This document shows, in pieces, positions 27,095-35,910 of a DNA stretch of 64,000 bases. The translations under genes were made by a program, and so were the position numbers. Every line of letters starts with the position of its first letter. Position 1 is the first letter of the stretch. Below the pieces are notes generated by a model. The model saw only the letters and a list, made by a program, of their open reading frames with translations, did not search any database and was not told where the DNA came from. Location of the stretch: contig CP136534.1 of assembly GCA_051016205.1 (NCBI GenBank), positions 3,782,001 through 3,846,000 of the forward strand. The letters run 5' to 3'. The stretch is from Acuticoccus sp051016205 (GTDB lineage: Bacteria; Pseudomonadota; Alphaproteobacteria; Rhizobiales; Amorphaceae).

Positions 27095-28264
27095 TTGCGA
27101 TATCTACTTACGGCGCTTCTTGGGGCCGCCGCGATTGCGGTGTCCAGTGCCAGCGGATCGGCGGAAGGCGTGGACGAATTGCCGGCCGACGTCCAAAAGG
27201 CCTACGAGGGCGTAGATGAAGGCCAGCCCATCGACGCCTCGGTGTATCGCGAGTGGACGCCGCGGTCCGAACCGCCCTGGACCATCGGGTATGCCAGCTC
27301 CTACGCCGGCAACACCTGGCGCGCTGAAGGACTGAAGCGGCTCGTGGACGAACTCCTCCCGGTCTACAAAGAGGCCGGTCTCGTGGACGAGGTGATCGTC
27401 ACCCAGTCCGATCTGGACGACAGCCGCCAGATCCAACAAATCCGCCAGCTCGTGGATCGGGGCGTGGATGCGATCATCGTGTGCTGTTCCAACCCCGTCG
27501 CGCTCAACCGTGCTGTGGACTACGCACACAGCAAAGGTGTGGTTGTGTTCTCGTTCTCCGGCTACCTCACGTCTGACAATGCCCTCAACGCATCGTCGAA
27601 TTACACGCAAGGCGGATATGAGATCGCCAAGGCGCTGATCGAGGAAGTGGGCGGGGAAGGAAACTTCCTCCTGGTGTCTGGGATTGCAGGCGCTGCCTCC
27701 TCGGAGAGTTTCGATGTTGGCGCAAAGCGCGCGATCGAAGAGGCTGAAGGCGCCGACCTCGTGGGACAGGTCTGGGGCAACTGGACCGACCAGGTGGCGC
27801 AGACTGAGGTGCAGAAGTTCCTGGCCACCAACCCCACCCAAATTGACGCGATCATCGCTCAGGGCTCCCAGGAGACCGGCATCTTGCGTGCCGTGCTTCA
27901 ATCTGGCCGCGATGTGATGCCGATTTCCCTGGCGGGCTCCGCGGGCGCGGCCTGTTACTTGAAGCAAAACCCGGACTGGATCAGCCATGCCTACCAGATC
28001 TGGCCTCCGGGCGATGAGATGGAGCTGGGCTTCAACGCTGTAATCCGCACGCTCCAGGGCCAAGGCCCCATCGTCCAATCGATCCTGCGCCCGGTCTACC
28101 GGGTCGAAGCAGAAGACTATGTGGCGAGCCTTCCTGAGGACTGCTCGATTGATTCCACCGAGTACATTCAGCCTGGCATCGATGTTTGGTTTCCCAACGA
28201 GATGGCCGCCAAATACTTCCTGAACCCCACCGATCCGCTGGAGTGGAAGGCCTCCACCGACTGA
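27095..28264 (+). CDS. Ribose-type ABC transporter substrate-binding protein
   Basis: A 389-residue periplasmic binding protein of the ribose/galactose (Peripla_BP_4) class with an N-terminal signal sequence (RYLLTALLGAAAIAVSSASGSA). Characteristic parts are WTIGYASSYAGNTWRAEGLKRLVDELLPVYKEAGLVDEVIVTQSDLDDSRQIQQIRQLVDRGVDAIIVCCSNPVALNRAVDYAHSKGVVVFSF. The start is TTG 27095, the only one placed correctly after GGGGAGGAAG. It is followed by two perfect stem-loops and then the ATPase and two permease genes, so it forms a complete importer. The ligand is probably a sugar or sugar-like alcohol; this is inferred from the family and neighbouring oxidoreductases. Confidence 0.9.
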   Translation: MRYLLTALLGAAAIAVSSASGSAEGVDELPADVQKAYEGVDEGQPIDASVYREWTPRSEPPWTIGYASSYAGNTWRAEGLKRLVDELLPVYKEAGLVDEVIVTQSDLDDSRQIQQIRQLVDRGVDAIIVCCSNPVALNRAVDYAHSKGVVVFSFSGYLTSDNALNASSNYTQGGYEIAKALIEEVGGEGNFLLVSGIAGAASSESFDVGAKRAIEEAEGADLVGQVWGNWTDQVAQTEVQKFLATNPTQIDAIIAQGSQETGILRAVLQSGRDVMPISLAGSAGAACYLKQNPDWISHAYQIWPPGDEMELGFNAVIRTLQGQGPIVQSILRPVYRVEAEDYVASLPEDCSIDSTEYIQPGIDVWFPNEMAAKYFLNPTDPLEWKASTD

Positions 28265-28321
28265 TCGGGCAACGCACCTGCGCTCCGTCTTGGCGGGGCG
28301 TAGCGCTGCTTTCGACTGTCT

Positions 28322-28363
28322 TGGAGCATCCGGGGCTGCTACGCCTTGTGGACGGATGCTCCA
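28322..28363 (+). other. Intercistronic hairpin 1 (SBP-ATPase gap)
   Basis: TGGAGCATCCG (28322-28332) and CGGATGCTCCA (28353-28363) form a perfect 11-bp inverted repeat with a 20-nt loop, 58 bases after the binding-protein stop. No T-run follows. Confidence 0.7.
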
Positions 28364-28388
28364 CCGATCCAATGTTAGAGCGGCTTTC

Positions 28389-28417
28389 CTGCTGTCAGAT
28401 GCCTCATCTGACAGCAG
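28389..28417 (+). other. Intercistronic hairpin 2 (SBP-ATPase gap)
   Basis: CTGCTGTCAGATG (28389-28401) and CATCTGACAGCAG (28405-28417) form a perfect 13-bp stem with a 3-nt loop, 31 bases before the ATPase start. With hairpin 1 it probably shields the 3' end of the binding-protein mRNA and lowers expression downstream. Confidence 0.72.
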
Positions 28418-28448
28418 ATCGCTCCCAGGAACAGGTTGCAAAGCGACC

Positions 28449-30011
28449 ATGCATGCAGTGGAGCTCAAGGGCGTTCACAAGGCTTTTGGCGAAACCAAAG
28501 CCTTGCGCGACGCATCGTTGGTGGCCGATGCCGGCCAGATCCACGCGATCGTCGGGGAGAATGGGAGCGGCAAGAGCACGCTTGCCAAGATCATCTCCGG
28601 TGTCATGCAGGCCGACGGCGGCAACATCAGCATCTTAGGCACCGTCCCGAAGAGCCCCGCGGCGGCAATCCGCGCAGGCGTGACCACCATCTACCAGGAG
28701 ATCCTGCTGGCCGAGGATCTGACGGTGTGGGAGAACGTTTTCGCTGGGGCCGATGGGCTGTGGCGTCGAGCTCTCCCCACGGCGCAAAAACGGCAGGTCG
28801 CCGCCGAAACGCTTGAGCGGCTGGTGGAAGCGCCTGTGGATCCGAATACCATTGTCGGCACGCTCCCTCTCAACATCAAGCAGTGGATCGTCATTGCCCG
28901 AGCGATCCTGCGCAAGCCTAAGGTTTTGATTTTCGACGAGAGTTCGGCCGCACTCGACCTTGAGGCAACCAATCGGCTGCACAAGGAGATGCTGTCGTTG
29001 AAGGCGGCCGGCGCCTCAGTCCTCCTGGTAACGCATCGGATCGCCGAGCTGGTGAAGATTGCCGACGGCGCCACAGTGCTGCGGGACGGCGTCACGGTCG
29101 GACAGTTGGCACACGCTGAGGTGACAGAGGAGCGGTTGCTCGACTTGATGTCGGCCGCAACAGGACACTCGGCGCGCCGCAAACGCGACAGCCGCGTCAT
29201 TTCCACCGCTCAGAAGGCGGCCATCGAGGCGGACCAACTGAAGCTCGCGCCCGATGCCGCTCCAATCGACTTCAAGGTCTTTCCCGGCGAAATCGTGGGC
29301 CTTGCTGGGCTCGATGGTGCCGGACAAACCGAGTTCATTCGTGCGCTTGCGGGCATTGCGCCGGCCGCTTCCGGTCACGTGCGGGTCTGGAACGCCTCCA
29401 CCGAGTGGCGCGCGATCGACCGCCTGAGCGATGCCGAAGACGCCGGGATCGCCTACGTCTCGGGTGACCGCAAGCGCGAAGGGCTGTTCCCCAACCTCTC
29501 CATCTTGGAGAATTTCGGCCTTGCGCTCTATCCGCGGCTTGCCGGGCGCTTCGGCCTGATCGACCGTTCTGCCCTAGGGTCGGCCTTTGATCGCGAGAAG
29601 GACCGCCTCGGTATCAAGTTCCAGGCCGCGGGCGACAGGGTCACCACCTTGTCCGGCGGCAACCAGCAAAAGGTCCTGATTGCGCGCGCCTTTGCACTCA
29701 ATCCGCGCGTCATCTTGCTGAACGATCCTGCACGCGGCGTCGACATTGCCACGAAGCAAGACCTTTACACCCAGTTGCGCGAGTTCGCCTCCAACGGCGG
29801 CGCCGTGGTCTACCTCTCGTCCGAGATCGAAGAGTTCTTTCATTTTGCCGATCGGGCCGACGTGTTCTTCGACAACACAATCTTTGCCTCGTTCGACGAA
29901 GCGGAGATCGACGAGGAGCACTTGCTCGCCGCCCTGTTCGGCCGCACAGACCATGTGGACTTCGACGAGGACTTGGCGCCACCCGCCGCACCCCAAGAGG
30001 GGGCTGCGTGA
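28449..30011 (+). CDS. Ribose-type ABC transporter ATP-binding protein (two NBDs)
   Basis: A 520-residue double ATPase, the usual length of the RbsA/MglA family. The first domain has Walker A GENGSGKST, a Q-loop in TIYQEILLAEDLTVWENVF, a degenerate signature (GTLPLNIKQW) and Walker B KVLIFDESSAALD. The second has the non-canonical Walker A GLDGAGQTEF lacking lysine, a canonical LSGGNQQK signature and RVILLNDPARGVD. This asymmetry, with one competent composite site, is normal for the family. The ATG at 28449 is in a good context; in-frame codons continue upstream but hold the two hairpins. The stop overlaps the next permease start. Confidence 0.92.
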   Translation: MHAVELKGVHKAFGETKALRDASLVADAGQIHAIVGENGSGKSTLAKIISGVMQADGGNISILGTVPKSPAAAIRAGVTTIYQEILLAEDLTVWENVFAGADGLWRRALPTAQKRQVAAETLERLVEAPVDPNTIVGTLPLNIKQWIVIARAILRKPKVLIFDESSAALDLEATNRLHKEMLSLKAAGASVLLVTHRIAELVKIADGATVLRDGVTVGQLAHAEVTEERLLDLMSAATGHSARRKRDSRVISTAQKAAIEADQLKLAPDAAPIDFKVFPGEIVGLAGLDGAGQTEFIRALAGIAPAASGHVRVWNASTEWRAIDRLSDAEDAGIAYVSGDRKREGLFPNLSILENFGLALYPRLAGRFGLIDRSALGSAFDREKDRLGIKFQAAGDRVTTLSGGNQQKVLIARAFALNPRVILLNDPARGVDIATKQDLYTQLREFASNGGAVVYLSSEIEEFFHFADRADVFFDNTIFASFDEAEIDEEHLLAALFGRTDHVDFDEDLAPPAAPQEGAA

Positions 30012-30988
30012 TGCTGGGCCAATTCGCACACCGCCTCGGGCCTCTCCTGGTCCCCTTGGTGCTCACGCTTGCGCTTCTCATCGCCGCGCTGATCCGCTCG
30101 CCCCAGACGTTCACCTACGTGGGACTGGCCGGCGCGGTCTTGGTCGCCGCACCTCTCATTTTGGCAGCGGTGGCGATCACACCCATTGCCATCGCCGGGC
30201 GTGGCGGGGTGGATCTGTCGATCGGGCCGCTCATCGGCTTCGTGAATGTGACCCTCGTTGTCTGGCTGCCGGCCGTTGGCTTCACCTCTCCCGTCGCTGT
30301 GTTCGGCTACGCCGTCGTCATGGCGTGTCTTTGGCAACTCATCCTGGCGTGCCTCATCATCTATGTGCGCATTTCCCCCATCGTCGCCTCACTTGCCGGC
30401 TACATGATCCTGTCGGGCGTCAACCTTGTCATCCTGCCGCGGCCTGGCGGCGTCGCGCCCGATTGGCTTGCCGACTGGGGCTGGGGAACGGAGCTCTGGG
30501 GCCCTGTGCTCTACATCTTGATTGCCGCCTTCGGGCTTTGGTTCTTGTTCCGGCAGAGCCCCATCTTCCAGCATATTCGTCTCATGGGCGCGGACGAACG
30601 CACCGCCTACACCTCAGGGGTGAACCTGGTGGCCGCGCGGATTGCTGCACACCTTGCCGCGGGCATCTTCGCCGGACTTGCCGCCATCTGCCTTACGGGT
30701 CAGATCGGCTCCGGCAACCCGCTGATCGGGGACACGCTGACCCTTCAGGCGGTCACAGCGCTTGTGCTCGGCGGCACCTCGCTTGCAGGCGGACGGGGCG
30801 GCATCACCGGTTCGGTGCTGGGCGCCGTTGCGATGTATCTGGTGTTCGTCGTCCTCTCATCGTTCAACTTCGGCAATATCTCCGGCTTCATGACACAGCT
30901 TTGCTACGGGCTGATCCTGGTGGGATCGCTGATGGTGAGCCTGTCCACCGGCCGCGGCCGACCGGCAGCACAGGCGGCCTCGCGATGA
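30011..30988 (+). CDS. ABC transporter permease (ribose type) 1
   Basis: A 325-residue polytopic membrane protein (8-10 hydrophobic helices) of the BPD_transp_2/RbsC family. The family signatures are VAITPIAIAGRGGVDLSIGPLIGFVNV (the GGxDLSxG motif) and LQAVTALVLGGTSLAGGRGGITGSVLGAVAM. ATG 30011 follows AAGAGGGGGCT by 7 nt and overlaps the ATPase stop; a GTG three bases upstream is an alternative start. Together with the permease that follows it forms a heterodimeric channel, unlike classical RbsC, which is a homodimer. Confidence 0.9.
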   Translation: MLGQFAHRLGPLLVPLVLTLALLIAALIRSPQTFTYVGLAGAVLVAAPLILAAVAITPIAIAGRGGVDLSIGPLIGFVNVTLVVWLPAVGFTSPVAVFGYAVVMACLWQLILACLIIYVRISPIVASLAGYMILSGVNLVILPRPGGVAPDWLADWGWGTELWGPVLYILIAAFGLWFLFRQSPIFQHIRLMGADERTAYTSGVNLVAARIAAHLAAGIFAGLAAICLTGQIGSGNPLIGDTLTLQAVTALVLGGTSLAGGRGGITGSVLGAVAMYLVFVVLSSFNFGNISGFMTQLCYGLILVGSLMVSLSTGRGRPAAQAASR

Positions 30989-31034
30989 CGGACTGCATTC
31001 TCAATTGTCGGCTGATCGGAGGCGGGGACCTGTG

Positions 31035-32039
31035 ATGACCGAACGAACATCATCCCCCCTCCAACGTCTGATGCGATCGGACGCAAAGGGCGCCCTCATC
31101 GGTGCTGCGCTTCTGGTGGTTCTGTTCGTGGTCGCCTCGATCATGGTGGAGGGTTTCGCGTCGGCCAACAACGTGCGCTCGATCCTCCTGCTTGCGTCCT
31201 TCCTGGGGCTTGCGGCGCTCGGACAGACGATGGTGTCGCTCGTGGGCGGGCTCGACCTGTCGATCCCCTTTGTCATCGGGGCAGCGAACATCTTGCTTGC
31301 CTATTTGTTCGGAACCGCGCTCCCCCCGGCGCTGTCCATCCTCATCATCATCGCGATGGGCGCCGGCATAGGGTTCCTCAACGGCGTGCTCAGCCACCGG
31401 CTACAGGGTCAGGCGTTGATCCTCACATTGGGCGTGGGTTTTTCGGTGGTCGGGGCCGCGCAGATCTTCACCACCTGGGGCTCACAGTATTCGGGAACCG
31501 TGTTCAGCCAGGTTCCGAGCTGGTTCGCCGCCATCTCGTCCATCAACGGCACCACCTTCGGCCTCCCGATCCCACCCGTTGTGCTGATCTGGGCCGCGAC
31601 CGCCGCCGGGATGATCTTCTGGATCAACCGCACGCGCCACGGCCGAGCGATCTACGCGGTCGGGGGCAACCGCACCGCTGCGGCGCGACTGTCCATCTCC
31701 GAACGGCGCGTTTGGATCGCCACCTACACCATCTCCGGTCTTGCCGCAGCGCTGACGGGCATCCTGCTCCTGGGATTTTCCGGCGGCGGTTTCGTCGGCG
31801 TGGGCGATCCTTATCTATTCTCCACGGTGGCGGCTGTGGTTGTGGGCGGCACGTCGCTTCTGGGGGGCGCGGGCGGTTATGGCGCCACGGTCATCGGCGT
31901 CCTCGTCCTACAGGTTCTGACCTCGTTCCTTGTGGGGATGGGTCTCACCTTCGCAGCACAGCAGACCGTTTTCGGGCTCTTGATCCTTGCCATGGTCTCT
32001 GTCTACGCCCGCGCGCCGCACATCCGAAACCAAATCTAA
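31035..32039 (+). CDS. ABC transporter permease (ribose type) 2
   Basis: A 334-residue RbsC-family membrane protein, paralogous to the preceding permease. Motifs: LGQTMVSLVGGLDLSIPFVIGAANI, ALILTLGVGFSVVGAAQ, HGRAIYAVGGNRTAAARLSISERRVW (cytoplasmic EAA-like loop) and VAAVVVGGTSLLGGAGGYGATVIGVLVLQVL. ATG 31035 is preceded by GGAGGCGGGG; an in-frame extension to 31005 is unlikely. It is the last gene of the importer operon and converges with the CoA-transferase gene. Confidence 0.9.
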   Translation: MTERTSSPLQRLMRSDAKGALIGAALLVVLFVVASIMVEGFASANNVRSILLLASFLGLAALGQTMVSLVGGLDLSIPFVIGAANILLAYLFGTALPPALSILIIIAMGAGIGFLNGVLSHRLQGQALILTLGVGFSVVGAAQIFTTWGSQYSGTVFSQVPSWFAAISSINGTTFGLPIPPVVLIWAATAAGMIFWINRTRHGRAIYAVGGNRTAAARLSISERRVWIATYTISGLAAALTGILLLGFSGGGFVGVGDPYLFSTVAAVVVGGTSLLGGAGGYGATVIGVLVLQVLTSFLVGMGLTFAAQQTVFGLLILAMVSVYARAPHIRNQI

Positions 32040-32093
32040 CCGCGCGGGTTTTCGGAGGGTTGGTTTCGCCGCGGGGGGCGCAGTGGCCGTGGG

Positions 32094-33242
32094 CTATTCG
32101 CCGGCCATCCTCTCGGCCCATGGGTCTGCGAACTCTGCGCGAATGGCGTCCGAGTTTGCCCCTTTTCCCGGGACCGACGGCACGTCTTCAATGTCGCAAT
32201 CGGTCAGCGCGCCGTTGCCCAGGACGTCCACCTCCCCGCCATCGGTGCGCACCGTGATGAAGCGGTTTTGCGGATGTTCCACAAGGTCGGCCACTTCAGT
32301 CAGCCGGCCGAAAGCGATTTTTGCATCCGTCAGAAGCTTGATGGCGGCATCGCGGTCCACCTGCGCGAACGCCCGCCCGACCCTCTCGTCAACCACCTGA
32401 CGGTTCTTGACACGCTCGTTGTTGCTGGACCAGCCGGGCGCGGTCGCAAGCGCAACCTCACCCAGAAGAGCTTCGCACAGCGTCGCCCATTCACGCTCAT
32501 TTTGGATGGAGATGAGGATCTGTTTGCCGTCCCTGCAGGTGAAGACGCCGTAAGGCGCAATCGTCGGATGCTTCAGCCCCTGACGTGAGGGCGCCTTGCC
32601 GCCATAGCGATACTGAAGGTACGGCACGTTCATCCAGTCCGCCATTGCGTGGAACAGCGAGACCTCAATTTCGCGGCCGACCCCTGTCTTCGACCGTCCG
32701 ATCAGCGCTTGGAGGATCGCCTGATACGCCGTCATCCCGGCCGCAATGTCGCAAACCGATACGCCGACCCGCGCCGGACCGTCTTCAGTGCCGTTGATGG
32801 CCGACAGACCGGTTTCCGCTTGTATCAGAAGGTCATAGGCCTTCTGGTCCTTCGCGGGACCATCCGATCCGTAGCCTGAGATGGAGCACACGATCAGCCT
32901 TGGATTGGCACTGCGCAGGGCGGCGATTTCGAGCCCCAAACGGTCGAGCGCGCCTGGCGCAAGGTTTTGAATGAACACGTCCGCAACTGCCAGTATGCGC
33001 CTCAGGAGCGCGCGATCGCCTTCGGATTTGAGATCGAGGCAAATGGATTCCTTGCCCCGATTGATCCACACGAAGTAGGCGCTCGAACCCTTGACGAGGT
33101 CATCATAACCGCGCGCGAAATCCCCTTCCGGGCGCTCGACTTTGATCACCCGTGCACCGGCATCTGCCAGTTTGCAGGAGGCGTATGGCGCCGCCACGGC
33201 ATGCTCAACTGATACAACGAGTACGTCGGCCAGATCGCGCAT
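32094..33242 (-). CDS. CaiB/BaiF family (class III) CoA-transferase
   Basis: A 382-residue family III CoA-transferase. Landmarks: VLVVSVEHAVAAPYASCKLADAGARVIKVERPEGDFAR at the N-terminus, NRGKESICLDLKSEGDRALLRRILAVADVFIQNLAPGALDRLGL, LIVCSISGYGSDGPAKDQKAYDLLIQAETGL with the catalytic Asp in AYDLLIQAETG, and GREIEVSLFHAMADWM. It moves CoA between carboxylates, so an organic-acid intermediate is likely activated here. It is divergent from a LysR gene 133 bp away, the usual arrangement for a LysR-controlled catabolic gene. Confidence 0.9.
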   Translation of the reverse strand: MRDLADVLVVSVEHAVAAPYASCKLADAGARVIKVERPEGDFARGYDDLVKGSSAYFVWINRGKESICLDLKSEGDRALLRRILAVADVFIQNLAPGALDRLGLEIAALRSANPRLIVCSISGYGSDGPAKDQKAYDLLIQAETGLSAINGTEDGPARVGVSVCDIAAGMTAYQAILQALIGRSKTGVGREIEVSLFHAMADWMNVPYLQYRYGGKAPSRQGLKHPTIAPYGVFTCRDGKQILISIQNEREWATLCEALLGEVALATAPGWSSNNERVKNRQVVDERVGRAFAQVDRDAAIKLLTDAKIAFGRLTEVADLVEHPQNRFITVRTDGGEVDVLGNGALTDCDIEDVPSVPGKGANSDAIRAEFADPWAERMAGE

Positions 33243-33375
33243 CGACCTCCCCTTCGGTTCGCGTCGGGTCTACTCAAATGTCGCTTTCGCCACGGAAAGA
33301 GACAAATACGGTTGTCCTTGAGACCCTATAGGTAGAAACTAGGCCGACGAACGGCTCGAAGATTGGGAGGCCGAC

Positions 33376-34353
33376 ATGGACGTTCGGCAACTCCGCTACT
33401 TCGTTGCGGTCGCAGAGAACGGCTCGCTCGCATCCGCAGCCAACGTGATCGGCATTGCCCAACCCTCTCTCTCCCTTCAAATCAAAAGCTTGGAAGGGCG
33501 GCTGGGGACACAGCTACTGGTCCGTTCACCCCGCGGCGTCTCTTTAACTGATGCCGGTCAGGTGTTGCTCGGTCATGCGCGCTCCATTCTGGAGGCGATG
33601 AATTGCGCCAAGGAAGAGGTGCGGCAAGCGGGCGCCAACCCCACGGGCAAGGTGATATTCGGCCTGCCCTCTTCGGTCTCCATGGCACTGTCGGTCCCCC
33701 TTGCCGAGACCGTCCGCCTGGTCATGCCCGATGTGCGCCTGCGCGCGGTCGAAGCGATGAGCGGCTTCATCAAGGAGTGGATTGAAGAACAGTCCATCGA
33801 CCTTGGTATTTTGTATGAGACCGGAGGGTTGATCAACGCAGAGGTGACAACGCTGCTGCACGAAGACATGCGTTTTTACGCATCGTCAGACAACTGGCCG
33901 CTTAAAACCCCACCGGGCGAGCCGGTCTTGCTTAGCGATTTGGAAGGCATCGAGATGGTCATGCCATCCAAATCACACGGGCTGCGCATTCTGGTTGAAA
34001 AGCACTGCCGTATGGCCAAGCTCAACCTGAACGTGGTCGTGGATATGGATTCCCTTGCACAGATCAAATCGCTGGTCTCGCGTGCCAGCGCTTCCACGAT
34101 CCTCGCCCCTGCCGCCGCGCAGGATTTTGAGGATCGGGGAGAGCTCGTGAGCTCACTGATCGTGGACCCGACGATCAGCCGCCCCGTCAACTTGGTCCGG
34201 AACCCTAAGCGAATCCGCACACGCGCCGCCCTGGAAGTGGAGCGGATCACCCGCGAGGTCATCGTCGATCTTGTGGGTCGGGGCATCTGGCCGGGCCGCC
34301 TCGCCGAGGCGAAGCAAAGCCCAGCGTGTGCCAGCGGGGCCCCCCAGCAATAG
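33376..34353 (+). CDS. LysR-family transcriptional regulator
   Basis: A 325-residue LTTR with the N-terminal winged helix (MDVRQLRYFVAVAENGSLASAANVIGIAQPSLSLQIKSLEGRLGTQLLVRSPRGVSLTDAG) and a periplasmic-binding-like effector domain from about 90. The DNA-binding helix and wing match the NAC/CbbR-like branch. It is divergent from the CoA-transferase and 100 bp upstream of the aldehyde dehydrogenase gene; the usual LTTR arrangement predicts control of the CoA-transferase and probably the ALDH-SDR-GMC genes. A CCTATAG-type motif lies in its upstream region and recurs before other local promoters. Confidence 0.92.
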   Translation: MDVRQLRYFVAVAENGSLASAANVIGIAQPSLSLQIKSLEGRLGTQLLVRSPRGVSLTDAGQVLLGHARSILEAMNCAKEEVRQAGANPTGKVIFGLPSSVSMALSVPLAETVRLVMPDVRLRAVEAMSGFIKEWIEEQSIDLGILYETGGLINAEVTTLLHEDMRFYASSDNWPLKTPPGEPVLLSDLEGIEMVMPSKSHGLRILVEKHCRMAKLNLNVVVDMDSLAQIKSLVSRASASTILAPAAAQDFEDRGELVSSLIVDPTISRPVNLVRNPKRIRTRAALEVERITREVIVDLVGRGIWPGRLAEAKQSPACASGAPQQ

Positions 34354-34452
34354 CCCTGCCCTATAGCTGTCATCCATTACCCGAAATTGTTGTGGTTCTG
34401 GGCAGTTCTTAGCATTCAGCTCCTGCCGATGCGGGTGGGCAAGGAGCGAACC

Positions 34453-35910
34453 GTGAACCTGCAGACCAAAACGCTTCCGTTTTTCGCATGCATCATCGGA
34501 GGCAAGCGCGTCGCGCCGGACGCCGTCATTGACGTGATCGATCCGGCGGAAGGCGCTGTCATCGCCCAGATTTCGGCCGGTGGCGCGGCTGAGATCGATA
34601 ACGCTGTCGCCGCGGCGCGCCGTGCCTTCGACGGCGGCGCGTGGTCAAAGCTCTCCGCCCTGGAGCGGGGCCGCCTTTTGATGCGGCTTGGCGAAGCGGT
34701 CACCGCACACGCCGAAGAGCTTGCAGAGTGGGAAGCGAAAGACACCGGAAAGCCGATCAGCCAGGCGCGTGCAGACATGGTCGCCGCGGCCCGATACTTT
34801 GAGTATTACGGGGCGGCCGCCGACAAGGTGCACGAAGAGACGATCCCGTTTCTTGAGGGCTACCAAGTCCAGACCATCTACGAGCCCTACGGCGTCACAG
34901 GCCACATCATCCCTTGGAACTACCCTGCGCAAATGTTCGGCCGGTCCTGCGCGCCGGCGCTGGCGATGGGCAATGCTGTGGTGCTGAAGCCGGCTGAAGA
35001 AGCGTGCATCACCCCGATCCGCATTGCCGAGCTGGCGCTGGAGGTGGGTTTCCCGGACGGCGCCATCAACGTGGTGACAGGGTATGGCCACGAGGCCGGC
35101 GCTGCCCTCGCAGCACACAAGGGCATCGATTTCGTGTCGTTCACCGGCTCGCCGGAAGTGGGCGTGCTGGTGCAGAAGGCGGCGGCCGACAACCACATCG
35201 GCTGCACATTGGAGCTTGGTGGAAAGTCACCGCAGATCGTCTTCGCCGATGCGGACTTGGATGCTGCAATCCCCGTCCTCATGAACGCGATCGTTCAGAA
35301 CGGCGGGCAGACCTGCTCGGCCGGCTCGCGCGCGCTGATCCAGCGCGAGATTTTTGACCAGGTGGTCGCGCGCCTCAAGGAAGGGTTTGCGCGCTTGACG
35401 GCAGCCCCCTGGAGCGAGGACGGCAACCTTGGTCCGCTCATCTCCTCACGGCAGAAGGCGCGCGTCGAGCGTTTTATCGAGGCAGCTGGCATCGACACTG
35501 CACCGCTCCTTTCAAGGGGACAGATTTCGCAAAACGCTTCGCAGGACGGCCACTTCGTGGCACCAGCGCTCTTCGGTCCCGTTGCGCAGGACGATCCGTT
35601 GGCGAAAGAAGAAGTCTTCGGTCCCGTCCTCTCCGTCATTCCCTTTGAGGATGAGGCAGACGCGATCGCAATTGCCAACGATACCAATTATGGGCTGGTC
35701 GCAGGGGTTTGGACCCGCGACGGTGCCCGGCAGATGCGTATGGCCAAAGCCTTGAAATGCGGGCAGGTGTTCCTCAACAGCTACGGCGCGGGCGGCGGGA
35801 TCGAGCTGCCTTTTGGCGGTGTGCGCAAATCCGGCCACGGCAGGGAGAAAGGGTTCGCGGCGCTGCTTGAATTCTCGCAGATCAAGACGATCGTGCTCCA
35901 ACATGGCTGA
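34453..35910 (+). CDS. NAD(P)-dependent aldehyde dehydrogenase
   Basis: A 485-residue ALDH-superfamily enzyme, betaine-aldehyde-dehydrogenase-like. The cofactor motif is VTGHIIPWNYPAQMFGR, the catalytic Glu E254 in TLELGGKSPQIVF, and the nucleophile C288 in NGGQTCSAGSR; FGGVRKSGHGREKG closes the C-terminus. GTG 34453 lies 5 nt after AAGGAGCG and is preferred over an ATG at 34429 without a ribosome site. The stop overlaps the SDR gene start. It would oxidise the aldehyde product of the SDR or GMC enzyme to the acid, which could then be activated by the CoA-transferase. Confidence 0.92.
   Translation: MNLQTKTLPFFACIIGGKRVAPDAVIDVIDPAEGAVIAQISAGGAAEIDNAVAAARRAFDGGAWSKLSALERGRLLMRLGEAVTAHAEELAEWEAKDTGKPISQARADMVAAARYFEYYGAAADKVHEETIPFLEGYQVQTIYEPYGVTGHIIPWNYPAQMFGRSCAPALAMGNAVVLKPAEEACITPIRIAELALEVGFPDGAINVVTGYGHEAGAALAAHKGIDFVSFTGSPEVGVLVQKAAADNHIGCTLELGGKSPQIVFADADLDAAIPVLMNAIVQNGGQTCSAGSRALIQREIFDQVVARLKEGFARLTAAPWSEDGNLGPLISSRQKARVERFIEAAGIDTAPLLSRGQISQNASQDGHFVAPALFGPVAQDDPLAKEEVFGPVLSVIPFEDEADAIAIANDTNYGLVAGVWTRDGARQMRMAKALKCGQVFLNSYGAGGGIELPFGGVRKSGHGREKGFAALLEFSQIKTIVLQHG

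Noticed and set aside
27104..28468. A 454-codon minus-strand frame
   Set aside because: Antisense to the ABC substrate-binding gene and running through the two hairpins; no ribosome site or family resemblance.
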